Shown here piece by piece: positions 9,549 through 18,500 of a DNA stretch of 64,000 nucleotides. Source of the DNA: Endozoicomonas arenosclerae (GTDB lineage Bacteria > Pseudomonadota > Gammaproteobacteria > Pseudomonadales > Endozoicomonadaceae); the NCBI RefSeq assembly GCF_001562015.1, contig NZ_LASA01000051.1, forward strand, positions 46,445 to 110,444. The letters run 5' to 3'. Made by a program: the position numbers and the translations under genes. Below the pieces are notes generated by a model that saw nothing but the letters and a program-made list of their open reading frames with translations, was not told where the DNA came from and did not search any database. The first letter of the stretch is position 1, and each line of letters begins with the position of its first letter.

Positions 9549-9920
9549 ATGATCATTGATCACATCGGTTTCTCAGTCAGTCATTACGAAGAAAGCAAAG
9601 ACTTCTACTGCAAAGTATTGGCACCACTGGGCATCGAACTCGTTATGGAAGTGAATGGCTGGGCTGGTCTGGGAGCTCACCAGAAGCCCGAACTCTGGTT
9701 TGGAGAAGGTGACAAACCTCAAAACCCCATGCACCTGGCTTTCAATGCCCCTGATCGTGCAGCTGTGGATAAGTTTTACGAGCTGGCAATAGCGGCAGGA
9801 GCTGTGGATAACGGTGCTCCGGGGGTTCGGGAGATCTATCATCCTGACTACTACGGAGCCTTTGTAATAGACCCCAATGGCCATAACCTTGAAGCTGTCT
9901 GTCACTCTCAGGAATCTTGA
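9549..9920 (+). CDS. VOC-family (glyoxalase/bleomycin-resistance fold) protein
   Basis: A 123-residue single-domain vicinal-oxygen-chelate protein. It opens with IDHIGFSVSHYEESKDFY, with a metal-ligand-type His, and ends FVIDPNGHNLEAVCH, the typical last strand with Glu. AGGAG precedes the ATG by about 5 bases. Members range from glyoxalases to dioxygenases and resistance proteins, so the substrate is unknown. It sits alone between hldE and an unknown gene. Confidence 0.85.
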   Translation: MIIDHIGFSVSHYEESKDFYCKVLAPLGIELVMEVNGWAGLGAHQKPELWFGEGDKPQNPMHLAFNAPDRAAVDKFYELAIAAGAVDNGAPGVREIYHPDYYGAFVIDPNGHNLEAVCHSQES

Positions 9921-10007
9921 ATTAGCAGGGTTCCTGTCAACTTTTCGACAGACTGACAATCTGTTTGGGAAAACTCATGGGGGGCCGGAAACCGGAAGGA
10001 CGACCTC

Positions 10008-10013
10008 TATAAT
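10008..10013 (+). promoter_or_regulatory. Candidate -10 box upstream of the 468-residue hypothetical gene
   Basis: A perfect TATAAT lies 35 bases before the start codon. No convincing -35 is seen at the usual distance, so an activator may be needed. Inferred. Confidence 0.35.
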
Positions 10014-10048
10014 TAGCTGATAGCACTCAAAGATTCAGGGATAGAGTA

Positions 10049-11455
10049 ATGGGTATTATCAGCGGCGGTGAAAAGATTCCCATCAGTCCATCATGGTCTG
10101 AACACGGTCAACAGAAAGTTGATAAACCCCAGGGTCGCCACAGGGGAGCTTCTGTTACGTCCATCGAAGATACCGTTCCCCAACAAGGAAAAGGCAAGAA
10201 ACTGCCGAAAAAGAGCATCTTCTCCCGTGGCGTCAGCAGCCCTGAAAAAGCGGCTGCCAAACAAGCCAAAGCCACAGAGAAAAAAGCCGTAAAAGAGTTT
10301 GTAGCGGCTCTGGACGATGTCAAAAAAGCAGCAAACCGCAAAGACAGCACCCGCGAGTCGGTTCTAAAGGTTGTATCTCAACACGCCAAAAACCCTGATG
10401 AACTGGAAGACCTTTTGGCTAACCTCGCCAGAAAATCCGGTAAAGCCGCTGCTAAACCTCATGTTCAACAGGCCTTTCGAGAAGCCGGTGTTTCCATGAT
10501 GGTGCTGAATGCTCGATATGAGGCTCATCAACCATTGAAGCATGCATCGGATAACGGTCTCTCCTTCAGAGAAGGTCTGGACAAGAGCATGGATCAGTTG
10601 AGGGCTCTGCGTAAGGAGCTCAATTTTGCTACTTTTCCTGACTCCATCAGAGACCAGCTAAAATCTTATCCTGCACTGGCCGAATGTCTGGTTTCAGAGC
10701 TCCCTAATTCACGGGGGTTTTCCCCTTCTGGCAGCCACTACCCAAGTACTCAAGCCCATACCATTCTTACCTGCCAATGCTTTGAGCAGGCTCGCCAAAT
10801 TAAGAAAGATGTCGGCAAAGCTCTGGATAACCCTCAACTCCCCCCGGAAACAAGGGGTAAGCTTGAGAGCACCATGAAAGAAGTTCAGGAAATCCTGGAA
10901 GCCACACCAGAAGATCTTAGAAGTCTGGAATTGAGTTATGCCATTAAGGGAGAAGGCTCCTTCCTGAGCCCTGAATACACTCAGGATATCGATAGAAGAA
11001 GTCATATGGAGCCTGTTAGAAGAGGCTCATTCAGTAGAGAACAAATCTCCAGCAGACGAGAATCTCTTAGCCAGTCCAGACCTGTTCGAGAAGAGACTGT
11101 GCAATCCGAGGCAACACAAGCTCCCAAGAAACCCTCTGGCCCACCAAGAAGAGCTGCACCTGCTATTCCTTACCAAGCTTCTCTCGCAGCTCTGAAAAAA
11201 GAAAAGTCAGAGCTGACAGCTGAAGCAGACTCATTGCAAGGCTACTTGAATGACCTTCTGACTTATAGCAAGTCATCAGACTTAGTAAACCTTTTAGGTA
11301 AAGAGTTCTCTGCCCATAAAGACACAGGGTGGAGCTTTGGAGACTACGCATCCATGTGTCAGCATGCAGCTGAAGCCATTGTAAGTAACCCATCACTGAC
11401 TCCTTCCGAGGCAATAGATGTGGCATATGGCAAGATGGGAACCTCTCATTCATAA
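10049..11455 (+). CDS. Unknown protein, effector-like
   Basis: A 468-residue soluble protein with no signal peptide or membrane segment that I can see, and no family I recognise. The N-terminal 100 residues are rich in Lys, Ser and Gln and look disordered (PQQGKGKKLPKKS, AAAKQAKATEKKAVKE). The middle is helical. A Ser/Arg-rich stretch (RRGSFSREQISSRRESLSQS) leads into a proline-rich PSGPPRRAAPAIP, and then a helical C-terminal domain. A disordered polar N-terminus and SH3-ligand-like proline motif are common in type III effectors, but no secretion genes or chaperone lie beside it. A TATAAT lies just upstream and a short hairpin follows the stop. Confidence 0.75.
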   Translation: MGIISGGEKIPISPSWSEHGQQKVDKPQGRHRGASVTSIEDTVPQQGKGKKLPKKSIFSRGVSSPEKAAAKQAKATEKKAVKEFVAALDDVKKAANRKDSTRESVLKVVSQHAKNPDELEDLLANLARKSGKAAAKPHVQQAFREAGVSMMVLNARYEAHQPLKHASDNGLSFREGLDKSMDQLRALRKELNFATFPDSIRDQLKSYPALAECLVSELPNSRGFSPSGSHYPSTQAHTILTCQCFEQARQIKKDVGKALDNPQLPPETRGKLESTMKEVQEILEATPEDLRSLELSYAIKGEGSFLSPEYTQDIDRRSHMEPVRRGSFSREQISSRRESLSQSRPVREETVQSEATQAPKKPSGPPRRAAPAIPYQASLAALKKEKSELTAEADSLQGYLNDLLTYSKSSDLVNLLGKEFSAHKDTGWSFGDYASMCQHAAEAIVSNPSLTPSEAIDVAYGKMGTSHS

Positions 11456-11465
11456 CCTCTTCCAA

Positions 11466-11484
11466 AGCCCATCTCTGATGGGCT
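11466..11484 (+). terminator. Hairpin after the 468-residue gene
   Basis: AGCCCATC pairs with GATGGGCT around a 3-base loop, 10 bases past the stop. The tail GACATCCCTCTTTC is pyrimidine-rich but weak in T. Confidence 0.45.
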
Positions 11485-11579
11485 GACATCCCTCTTTCAC
11501 GAATCCTTCAACTTCCTTTCACCTTTCTTTCACAACCACCGCCTGATAATGGAAGTTCATACTTCCCGGAACAAACATC

Positions 11580-12509
11580 ATGGTTGCTGCAAGCCTTCGG
11601 TCAGGATGGAAACAGACCAAGAACCATCCCCGATTTAAATGGGGAGCTATCGATTTCTCTGCAATAGCCGCCCTTGGCTCTGCTGGCTTGCTTTACTCCG
11701 GACAGCTGTTTTCCAGCCTGAAAGAGATACCAGAAAGCTCTCTCAAGCTGAATGATTACCAAACCGATATTGATGCTCTTGAAGTGTCCGGCGTCACTCA
11801 CAATCTTTCAGGCATTACCTGGAATAGCCTCAGTCGAACTCTGTTTGCCGTTATTAACGGTCTGAACGAGATCGTTGAATTGACTCCAGAAGGAAAACTG
11901 ATCAGAACCATTACACTGACGGGTTTCAAAGATGTGGAAGCCATTACCTGGACGGGTGGCAACCAGTTTCTGATCGTAGATGAGCGCAGACAGAGTGTTC
12001 ACCAGATAAAGATTGATGAAAACACTCAGGACATTTTGTTTGAACAAACGCCTCAAATAACAGTCGGTATTCAGTCAGGAAAGAATAAGGGCTTTGAAGG
12101 CATTGCCTGGAACCCTGCTGAAAACCAGGCTTTTGTGGTCAAGGAGCGCGACCCGATGATGCTGTATGAAGTCAGAGGTTTCAGTCAGGAGGGTCTGGGG
12201 AATAACATCTCTATCCATACGACAGAAACAATTAATCGTGCACTGAGCCGTTCCAAGGATGACCTTTCAGGTTTGCACTATCACCAGCAAAGCGGCCACC
12301 TGCTGGTTTTAAGTGACGAAACACAACGCCTGACAGAGTTAACAAGTGAGGGTCAGGCGGTCAGCGAAATGGAACTCAGGGCTGACTTCCATAATCTTAA
12401 AGAGCCTATTCCTCAACCTGAAGGTATTACCATGGACGATGAGGGCAATATTTACATCGTCAGTGAACCCAACCTGTTCTATCGCTTTAGCAAAAGCCAC
12501 TCAGGATAA
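11580..12509 (+). CDS. SdiA-regulated-domain (YjiK-type) beta-propeller protein
   Basis: A 309-residue protein with one N-terminal hydrophobic segment (about residues 25-42), so probably membrane-anchored with its body in the periplasm. The rest repeats short propeller blades of the SdiA-regulated family: LSGITWNSLSRTLFAV, DVEAITWTGGNQFLIV, GFEGIAWNPAENQAFVV, LSGLHYHQQSGHLLVL, PEGITMDDEGNIYIV. Molecular function of the family is not settled. The start has only a weak ribosome site. It converges on and overlaps the minus-strand VOC gene by 9 bases. Confidence 0.8.
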   Translation: MVAASLRSGWKQTKNHPRFKWGAIDFSAIAALGSAGLLYSGQLFSSLKEIPESSLKLNDYQTDIDALEVSGVTHNLSGITWNSLSRTLFAVINGLNEIVELTPEGKLIRTITLTGFKDVEAITWTGGNQFLIVDERRQSVHQIKIDENTQDILFEQTPQITVGIQSGKNKGFEGIAWNPAENQAFVVKERDPMMLYEVRGFSQEGLGNNISIHTTETINRALSRSKDDLSGLHYHQQSGHLLVLSDETQRLTELTSEGQAVSEMELRADFHNLKEPIPQPEGITMDDEGNIYIVSEPNLFYRFSKSHSG

Positions 12510-13337
12510 ATTCGAAGATCGAACCCGGAGAATGTAACCATCCGGGTCCTTCAGAGTAGATTCCTGTCCTTGAACTTCTGCTGCTTCACTTTGCAGTGTT
12601 AAACCCATAAATCCACTTTCAACGCGGGTGTGGTACCGGAAGCCTTCCTGTTGTTCCGTCCCATGGATATGCTGCAGCTCTAACAACGTATAGGGCCTCT
12701 GCCACAACCACTCTCTGATCTCTATGGCACCCACATCATCGGATACAGGCTGCTCTTCCATTCCGGAGAGAAAATAAAGCGTCATCTTTCGATCAGGAAC
12801 TGCCTGCCTTGAAACAAGACGCAGACCCAGCTCTTCATAAAAAGCCAGACTCTGATCAATGTCCCGAGCCCTTAGTGTGGAGAGATTCAGACAAGCGGCA
12901 TGCCAGACATCAGTCTTTAAAGACTCAGACAGTTTTGGCGTATTTTTCTTAAAAGTATGCTGAATGAGCTCAATACAATAACCATCAGGATCCTGAAGAT
13001 GGCATAGAAAAGCGACATCGGGCACTTCAAAACAATCACCAATAGACGACACACCTACATCGATAAGATGCTTTCTGGTGTGTTGCAAATCAACCACAGA
13101 GATTGAAAACTTCCAATACCCTTCGGTGCGGCTGGGTTGTGGTGCTACCTTTGGTTTTTTACCCGGACAATAAACCAGCTCAAGAAAGGCACCCTGAGTT
13201 TCAGGGTAAGCCAGATAGCAGTGCTCAGTATCTCCAATCTGTTTACGAGACTGGAGACTCATGCCCAGCTTCTGACAATAGAAAGACAGAGATTGCTCAA
13301 GATTTGAGACCATCAAACAATGATGAGTGATTAGCAC
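12501..13337 (-). CDS. Two-domain VOC-family protein
   Basis: A 278-residue protein with two vicinal-oxygen-chelate modules. The first opens ITHHCLMVSNLEQSLSFY and closes LQDPDGYCIELIQH; the second opens LSTLRARDIDQSLAFYEE and closes LKDPDGYILRV. The GTG at 13337 is chosen because a near-perfect AAGGAGG sits 5 bases before it; a TTG further upstream lacks one. It is the last gene of a three-gene minus-strand operon with an aldo-keto reductase and an FAD oxidoreductase, which suggests it handles a product of those oxidations. The substrate is unknown. Confidence 0.82.
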   Translation of the reverse strand: MLITHHCLMVSNLEQSLSFYCQKLGMSLQSRKQIGDTEHCYLAYPETQGAFLELVYCPGKKPKVAPQPSRTEGYWKFSISVVDLQHTRKHLIDVGVSSIGDCFEVPDVAFLCHLQDPDGYCIELIQHTFKKNTPKLSESLKTDVWHAACLNLSTLRARDIDQSLAFYEELGLRLVSRQAVPDRKMTLYFLSGMEEQPVSDDVGAIEIREWLWQRPYTLLELQHIHGTEQQEGFRYHTRVESGFMGLTLQSEAAEVQGQESTLKDPDGYILRVRSSNLS

Positions 13338-13366
13338 CCTGCCCTCCTTAAATCGCTCTGCCAGAG

Positions 13367-14176
13367 TCAAACACCCAACGTCTTGATGACCTTTGCACAG
13401 GTCTCAGCATTACTTTTCAGATGCTTGGGATTAATCGTACCAATTACTGCTGCAGAAGTTGCAGGGTGAGAAAAAACCAATTCCATACTCTTCTCAACCG
13501 GATCTTCCCCTTCAAGACAAGCATGGCCACTGGCCAAAGCTTTCTTGATCAGAATGCCCTTGCTGTTCTCAAGCGCAAAATCCAGAACCGGCTTTTCAGC
13601 CTGCTCTTTCAGGTTATACGTCACCATGGCAATATCAGACCGCTCAAGAGCCATAATGCCACCTTCTACGGTTTTGGTAGACATGCCGGAAGCCAGAATC
13701 TTGCCTTCTTTCTTGAGATCTTCCAGCACCTCCAGGCAGCCATACTGCTGAATAATATTGACGTCATCGCCACTGGAATGAACCAGAACCATTTCGATCC
13801 GATCAGTATTCAAACGTTTCAGGCTTCGTTCAATGCTAAAGCGAATATGCTCCGGGGTGAAATCAAAATGAGATTCGCCGTTTTCAAATTCTTCACCTAC
13901 TTTACTGCAGATCACCCAGTCATCTCTCTGGCCTTTCAGCAGGGGACCCAGACGCACTTCACTGGTGCCATAGGCAGGCGCAGTATCCAGTAAATTAATG
14001 CCCAGAGACTTTGCCAGCTGCAAGAGTTCAAGCGCTTCACGATCATCCGGAATGGTGAATCCAGACGGGTATTTTACGCCCTGATCCCTGCCCAGTTTGA
14101 CGGTACCAAAACCAATGGGTGAAACCCGGATGTCTGTTCCGGCAATTGTCCTTGTTTCCAGCCTGTAATCAGTCAT
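13367..14176 (-). CDS. Aldo/keto reductase
   Basis: A 269-residue NADPH-dependent aldo/keto reductase. It shows VSPIGFGTVKLGRDQG, LLDTAPAYGTSEVRLG with the catalytic Asp and Tyr, a KVG segment with the Lys, and LVHSSG in place of the usual active-site His context. AAVIGTINPKHL is the phosphate-binding end. A longer frame exists, but the ATG at 14176 gives the proper family N-terminus and overlaps the end of the oxidoreductase gene by 8 bases, typical of coupling. Substrate not predictable. Confidence 0.87.
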   Translation of the reverse strand: MTDYRLETRTIAGTDIRVSPIGFGTVKLGRDQGVKYPSGFTIPDDREALELLQLAKSLGINLLDTAPAYGTSEVRLGPLLKGQRDDWVICSKVGEEFENGESHFDFTPEHIRFSIERSLKRLNTDRIEMVLVHSSGDDVNIIQQYGCLEVLEDLKKEGKILASGMSTKTVEGGIMALERSDIAMVTYNLKEQAEKPVLDFALENSKGILIKKALASGHACLEGEDPVEKSMELVFSHPATSAAVIGTINPKHLKSNAETCAKVIKTLGV

Positions 14177-15386
14177 GACAGTCGGTAAAAGCCTCGCTCC
14201 AGAAAGGTTGGCAGATCTCGGGGTGTTGAACATTTTCTGGCAAACCAAAACCTTTATTGCCAGAAGGCGACAGCTGTTCTTTATCCAGCACTTTCATCAC
14301 TTCATCAGAAAGATTGGGTGCAAGTGCCAGCTTGGTTGGCCAGCTCACAATACCGTTCTCTGTTTCGTGAATAAAAGCCGCATCCGGCCTCAAGAGTTTG
14401 GTTTGCTTGGGCTCAGCCCTGTTTACAAACAATGTCGCCCATTGCGCATCATCAAGATTTACCCACGGCAGTAATGCCACCAGTTCTCTTCGGGCAACCC
14501 GAATCTGTTCTTCCGGCGTGCGCTCCATACCGTCCTCGGCAATCTCTCCACCCAGATACCAGACCCAATTCCCTTCACCATCAGGATGACTGGTGACCGT
14601 CATTCTCGGTACCGGCTTAGTACCGAGACAATGAGCAAACAGAGGCTCAGAATGGCGATGCCGAACCATAATCATATGCAATGGCCTTCTCTGCATAGCG
14701 GGCTCGGAAATTCCCCAGAGCTTCATCAAATCTTCAGTACCTTCGCCTGCCGTTGTGACAAACTTTTTGGCCCTGATCTGCAGGGTTTCTCCACCTACCT
14801 GATGCTCGATATAATCAATCTTCTTGCCGTCGGTCACAATGCGGGTGTTCTCTGCCCAGTCGACCTTGAGAATACGGCTCTCCAGTCCTTTCACCAGGGC
14901 CTTGATAACAGTACGGATATCCAGCACCACCTCATTCAACTGATAGACCTTGCCCCGAAAGCCTTCATGGCGAAAAATACCGGGAAAATCATCAGCTTTC
15001 TTCAGCTGCTCGACACGACCACGCAGTGCCTTACTGGCAAAAAAGGTAGTGAGCCGGGAACCTACATCTCCGGGAGACCAGAGATACTGGGACTGAGATA
15101 GAATATCCGCATCCGAAAGATCAACCTCATCCTCGCCCTTCAGGGCCTTGCGCCAGCGGTCGGGCATACCGGCAATGCATTCTGCGGCTTTGGTGAGGGT
15201 GCCTGTCAGAGTGTATTTAGTACCACCGTGAACAATCCCTTGGGACTTGATGGTCTGACCACCGCCAAGGGTAGCGTTTTCCAGAAGAAGGGCCTTATAG
15301 CCTTGCTGATTGAGGGTATTGAACAGCCAGAGACCGGCAATGCCTCCGCCAATCACGACAACATCTGTTTCTATGGTCTGGGTCAT
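14169..15386 (-). CDS. FAD-dependent oxidoreductase (DAO/GlpD-like fold)
   Basis: A 405-residue flavoprotein of the D-amino-acid-oxidase/glycerol-3-phosphate-dehydrogenase fold. The N-terminal dinucleotide motif is VVVIGGGIAGLWLFNTL, followed by LLLENATLGGGQTIKSQG where a substrate-side loop is expected. It is the first gene of an operon with an aldo-keto reductase (8-base overlap) and a two-domain VOC protein. Together they look like a small redox pathway acting on a carbonyl or amine substrate, but nothing in the sequence names it. The ATG at 15386 fits the fold. Confidence 0.85.
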   Translation of the reverse strand: MTQTIETDVVVIGGGIAGLWLFNTLNQQGYKALLLENATLGGGQTIKSQGIVHGGTKYTLTGTLTKAAECIAGMPDRWRKALKGEDEVDLSDADILSQSQYLWSPGDVGSRLTTFFASKALRGRVEQLKKADDFPGIFRHEGFRGKVYQLNEVVLDIRTVIKALVKGLESRILKVDWAENTRIVTDGKKIDYIEHQVGGETLQIRAKKFVTTAGEGTEDLMKLWGISEPAMQRRPLHMIMVRHRHSEPLFAHCLGTKPVPRMTVTSHPDGEGNWVWYLGGEIAEDGMERTPEEQIRVARRELVALLPWVNLDDAQWATLFVNRAEPKQTKLLRPDAAFIHETENGIVSWPTKLALAPNLSDEVMKVLDKEQLSPSGNKGFGLPENVQHPEICQPFWSEAFTDCHD

Positions 15387-15545
15387 ATAGAGTGGATCAG
15401 AGAGTAAGACAGGGAAAAGAATCCCTGCAGTATACGCCTCCTACCCGCCAGACACCAATACCGCCTGTGGCCCTTGAACTTTCGTACCTTTTGACTGTCC
15501 AAATCCTATGACCTGACAGCTGATTTTTGCTTGGGAATCAAGGAT

Positions 15546-18500
15546 ATGGATTCGGTAGGAAGAAGGGACACAAGCTCACCAGACTTATCTTCTGCAAAAA
15601 ATACACATCCACCGGATGTGCCAGTGGACAGTTGTGTCCAGACTGAACCAAAAACCCCACTGCATCATTTCTCAGTTTCACCCGTTGAACCCGCAGCGAA
15701 GCTGTTAACGCCAACTCCCAAGCTCCTGAATGCAGACTTTTATGACGACTGTCAGGCTCTGGTTGATCGCTATCTGCACACGCCTCAAATAGAAAACCCA
15801 GTCAGTTGTGGAGAGATCCCCAGACCTATTCATGGGGCCCAGCACCTCTCCCGTTCAGCCTGCTGGATTCCGGTACTACTGGCCTGGAGGCAGAAAGCCG
15901 GTGATCCCGAGGCTCTCAAGTTGCCAAGAGAGGCTGTTCCCTGGTTGATGAAAGCCGCATTGCTCCATGATTCAGGCCGGGAAGGAGAGAACAAGGATTT
16001 ACCCGTTTGGGAAGAAAAGAGTGCCATGAATCTGGAAAACCATCTTTTGGCTTCAGGATGCCCGCCAGAATTTGCCGCGCAGCTGAGTAATGCCATCGTC
16101 AACAAAAACCGCACAGAGGAAACGGGTAAAGCACGAGACAACCTCTTCGAAAAGCTACTCCATGATGCAGACTGTCTGGAAATAATCCGTTGCCGGTCAG
16201 AGTTCGACATTGGCTATCTGGATATTTATCAGGAATTCAAAAGTGATTTCGGAACATTAGACAACATTGTTCAGTTAGCTGATCAGGTTCGTTCACTCAT
16301 CAGGCATCAGCATGATCTGGGTTTCAACTCAAGCATTATTCTCGCCCGTTCCAGCGATTCAAAAAGAGTACTCAAAACAGAGGTCTCCCAGTGTAAGGAC
16401 ACATTAGGAAAGTACCCCTTTGAATACGCAGAGAATGCCTTACTCTGTCAGGTTTTATGTCTGAAAAAACTGTGTCCTGACCTCTATCAAATGCTGGTCG
16501 AAGGTCTTGGTGAAACACCTGAAATAGCGCCCGGTGACTTGAAAGTTCGATACTACTCTAAAGCAATAAAAACACCGCTTCCCAATCAGATACACGACCC
16601 TCAGAGTAAGAAGGTATTCTCTGTTACTGACAACCTCTCTCCAGAAGCAGGCGCACACAGACTCTTGATGAATCAAATGGCCAGATCAATGGGCTTTGAA
16701 ACTCCGGACTGCAAGCTCTATGTGCACAGCCCTTTTGAATGCAGCGTTTTAGAAGAATCTATAGATACGCTTGAGAACCCTAACTTTGATTGTATGCCTG
16801 AAGACATAAAAGCCCGTCTGTTTCTGATGGCTTCAATACTGGGTATATGGAACATCACTGAAGCGTGCAAAGTATTGAATGGAAAACTGTTCATTTATGA
16901 TTTTTCAACAGCAGGTCTTTACGCCAATGGCGAGGCAAAGGTTGATAGCCAGTTCACATCCACTCCTTTCGAGCTGGAATGGTTTCGCCACCCTACTTTA
17001 GTGATTGACACTTTTCCTCAGTGCACTCCTGATATGCTGGCTCACTTCAGGAAAAACAAAGAGTTATTTCAAAGCCTCTCGGACAAATTCATTGCAGAAC
17101 AGGCAGATCTATTGTCCAACCTCATCATCGGGGAACTGGAACAATGGATAGAACGGCTCGGGCCATTAAAATCCATCGATAGGAGACGACTCTACAGGAC
17201 AATCAGTGAGCGTATTGCTTTTATTCAGCGTCGCTTTCCACCCTGCATTGCAGCCAAACCCAACCCCGAAACTGCTCGACTGAGAGTCACCTCTGCTTCA
17301 CAGAGAGCCATTGAAGCCTCGGGAATCAGTGGCCACTGTCTGCCAGCAGCACCTGGAGACATACGTAATGGTGAACTTCGCCTTTACACCCTGCTGAATC
17401 AACATAACCAGCCTGTCACTGAAGCCTGGGTAAAACTCAGTCCAACAGCTTGCCGTCGTCTATCAGACCATCTTGGCCTCGCCACACCTTGGCATAGGCG
17501 AATTGAGATTCTGGATTTTTACATCAACCTGGCTTTCCAGAAAGACCACCAGACAGGCGTGCTTAGATCAATGGTGATGGATGACTACTGGCAACAGACT
17601 ATTGATCAGTTACTAAGCCAGTGCGAGGAATGGCTGGAAGAAATTAATCATGAACACACTCGTTACCCTGATGATAACGTCACACAGCAGACTGAAGCGG
17701 CCATTGTTAACGCCAAAAAGTTGCTTCTGGAACTGAAAAGCAGGAAGGAAGGTGAAGACCTGTTTCTTGATCAAACCGTTCAATTTCCGGAATGGAAGCC
17801 TGAAGCAGGTTTCCCATCCCGAGTGTCTACTGTTGATGAAACTGGTCTTCAAAGAGATGAATTATATAGGCTTAAATACCACAACTCTGGAAGAGCCTGG
17901 GAAACCGGGAGAACGAAAAGCATAAATCCGCCTGAAAGCATGGATCAGGGTAAAAAACCGGTTCACTATGTTCAGCTGCCAAGATACGAATGGTTACCTG
18001 AAGAAGAAAAATGTATTGAGGCCAGACTGTTTGCTGACAACCTGCCAGACGATCGAAGTTTTACCGGCACCTTGCACTTGAGAGTTGAGGGGACGGGTAA
18101 GGATGTCAGCCAGACACTGGTGAATCACCTTCAAACTTTGGGCCTCAACATTCGACAGTGCAGTCTGGAAGATGCTCAGAAACAGTATGAAATGTCACTT
18201 AAAAGCTGCTTATCTCCAAATTCGTTAAAGTCACCTGCACCGCAATGGTTTCATTACTGCCATCTTTTAAATGGAAGACCTGTTTACTATCGGCCCAGAA
18301 TGCCAATCGATCAAAAAATAGCGGACCGGGGTCACATTACCCTCCATGTATTCAATAACACTTTTGCCCGAGGCTATAAGTGTCAAACGGATGAAGATCG
18401 TCAAAAACTGATCACTGAAACCCGCGGGGTTTTGACTAATATCTTGCACAGTGGTCAGTCTATTGACTCCTATGTAGAACGAATCCGAAAAGGTTTATCA

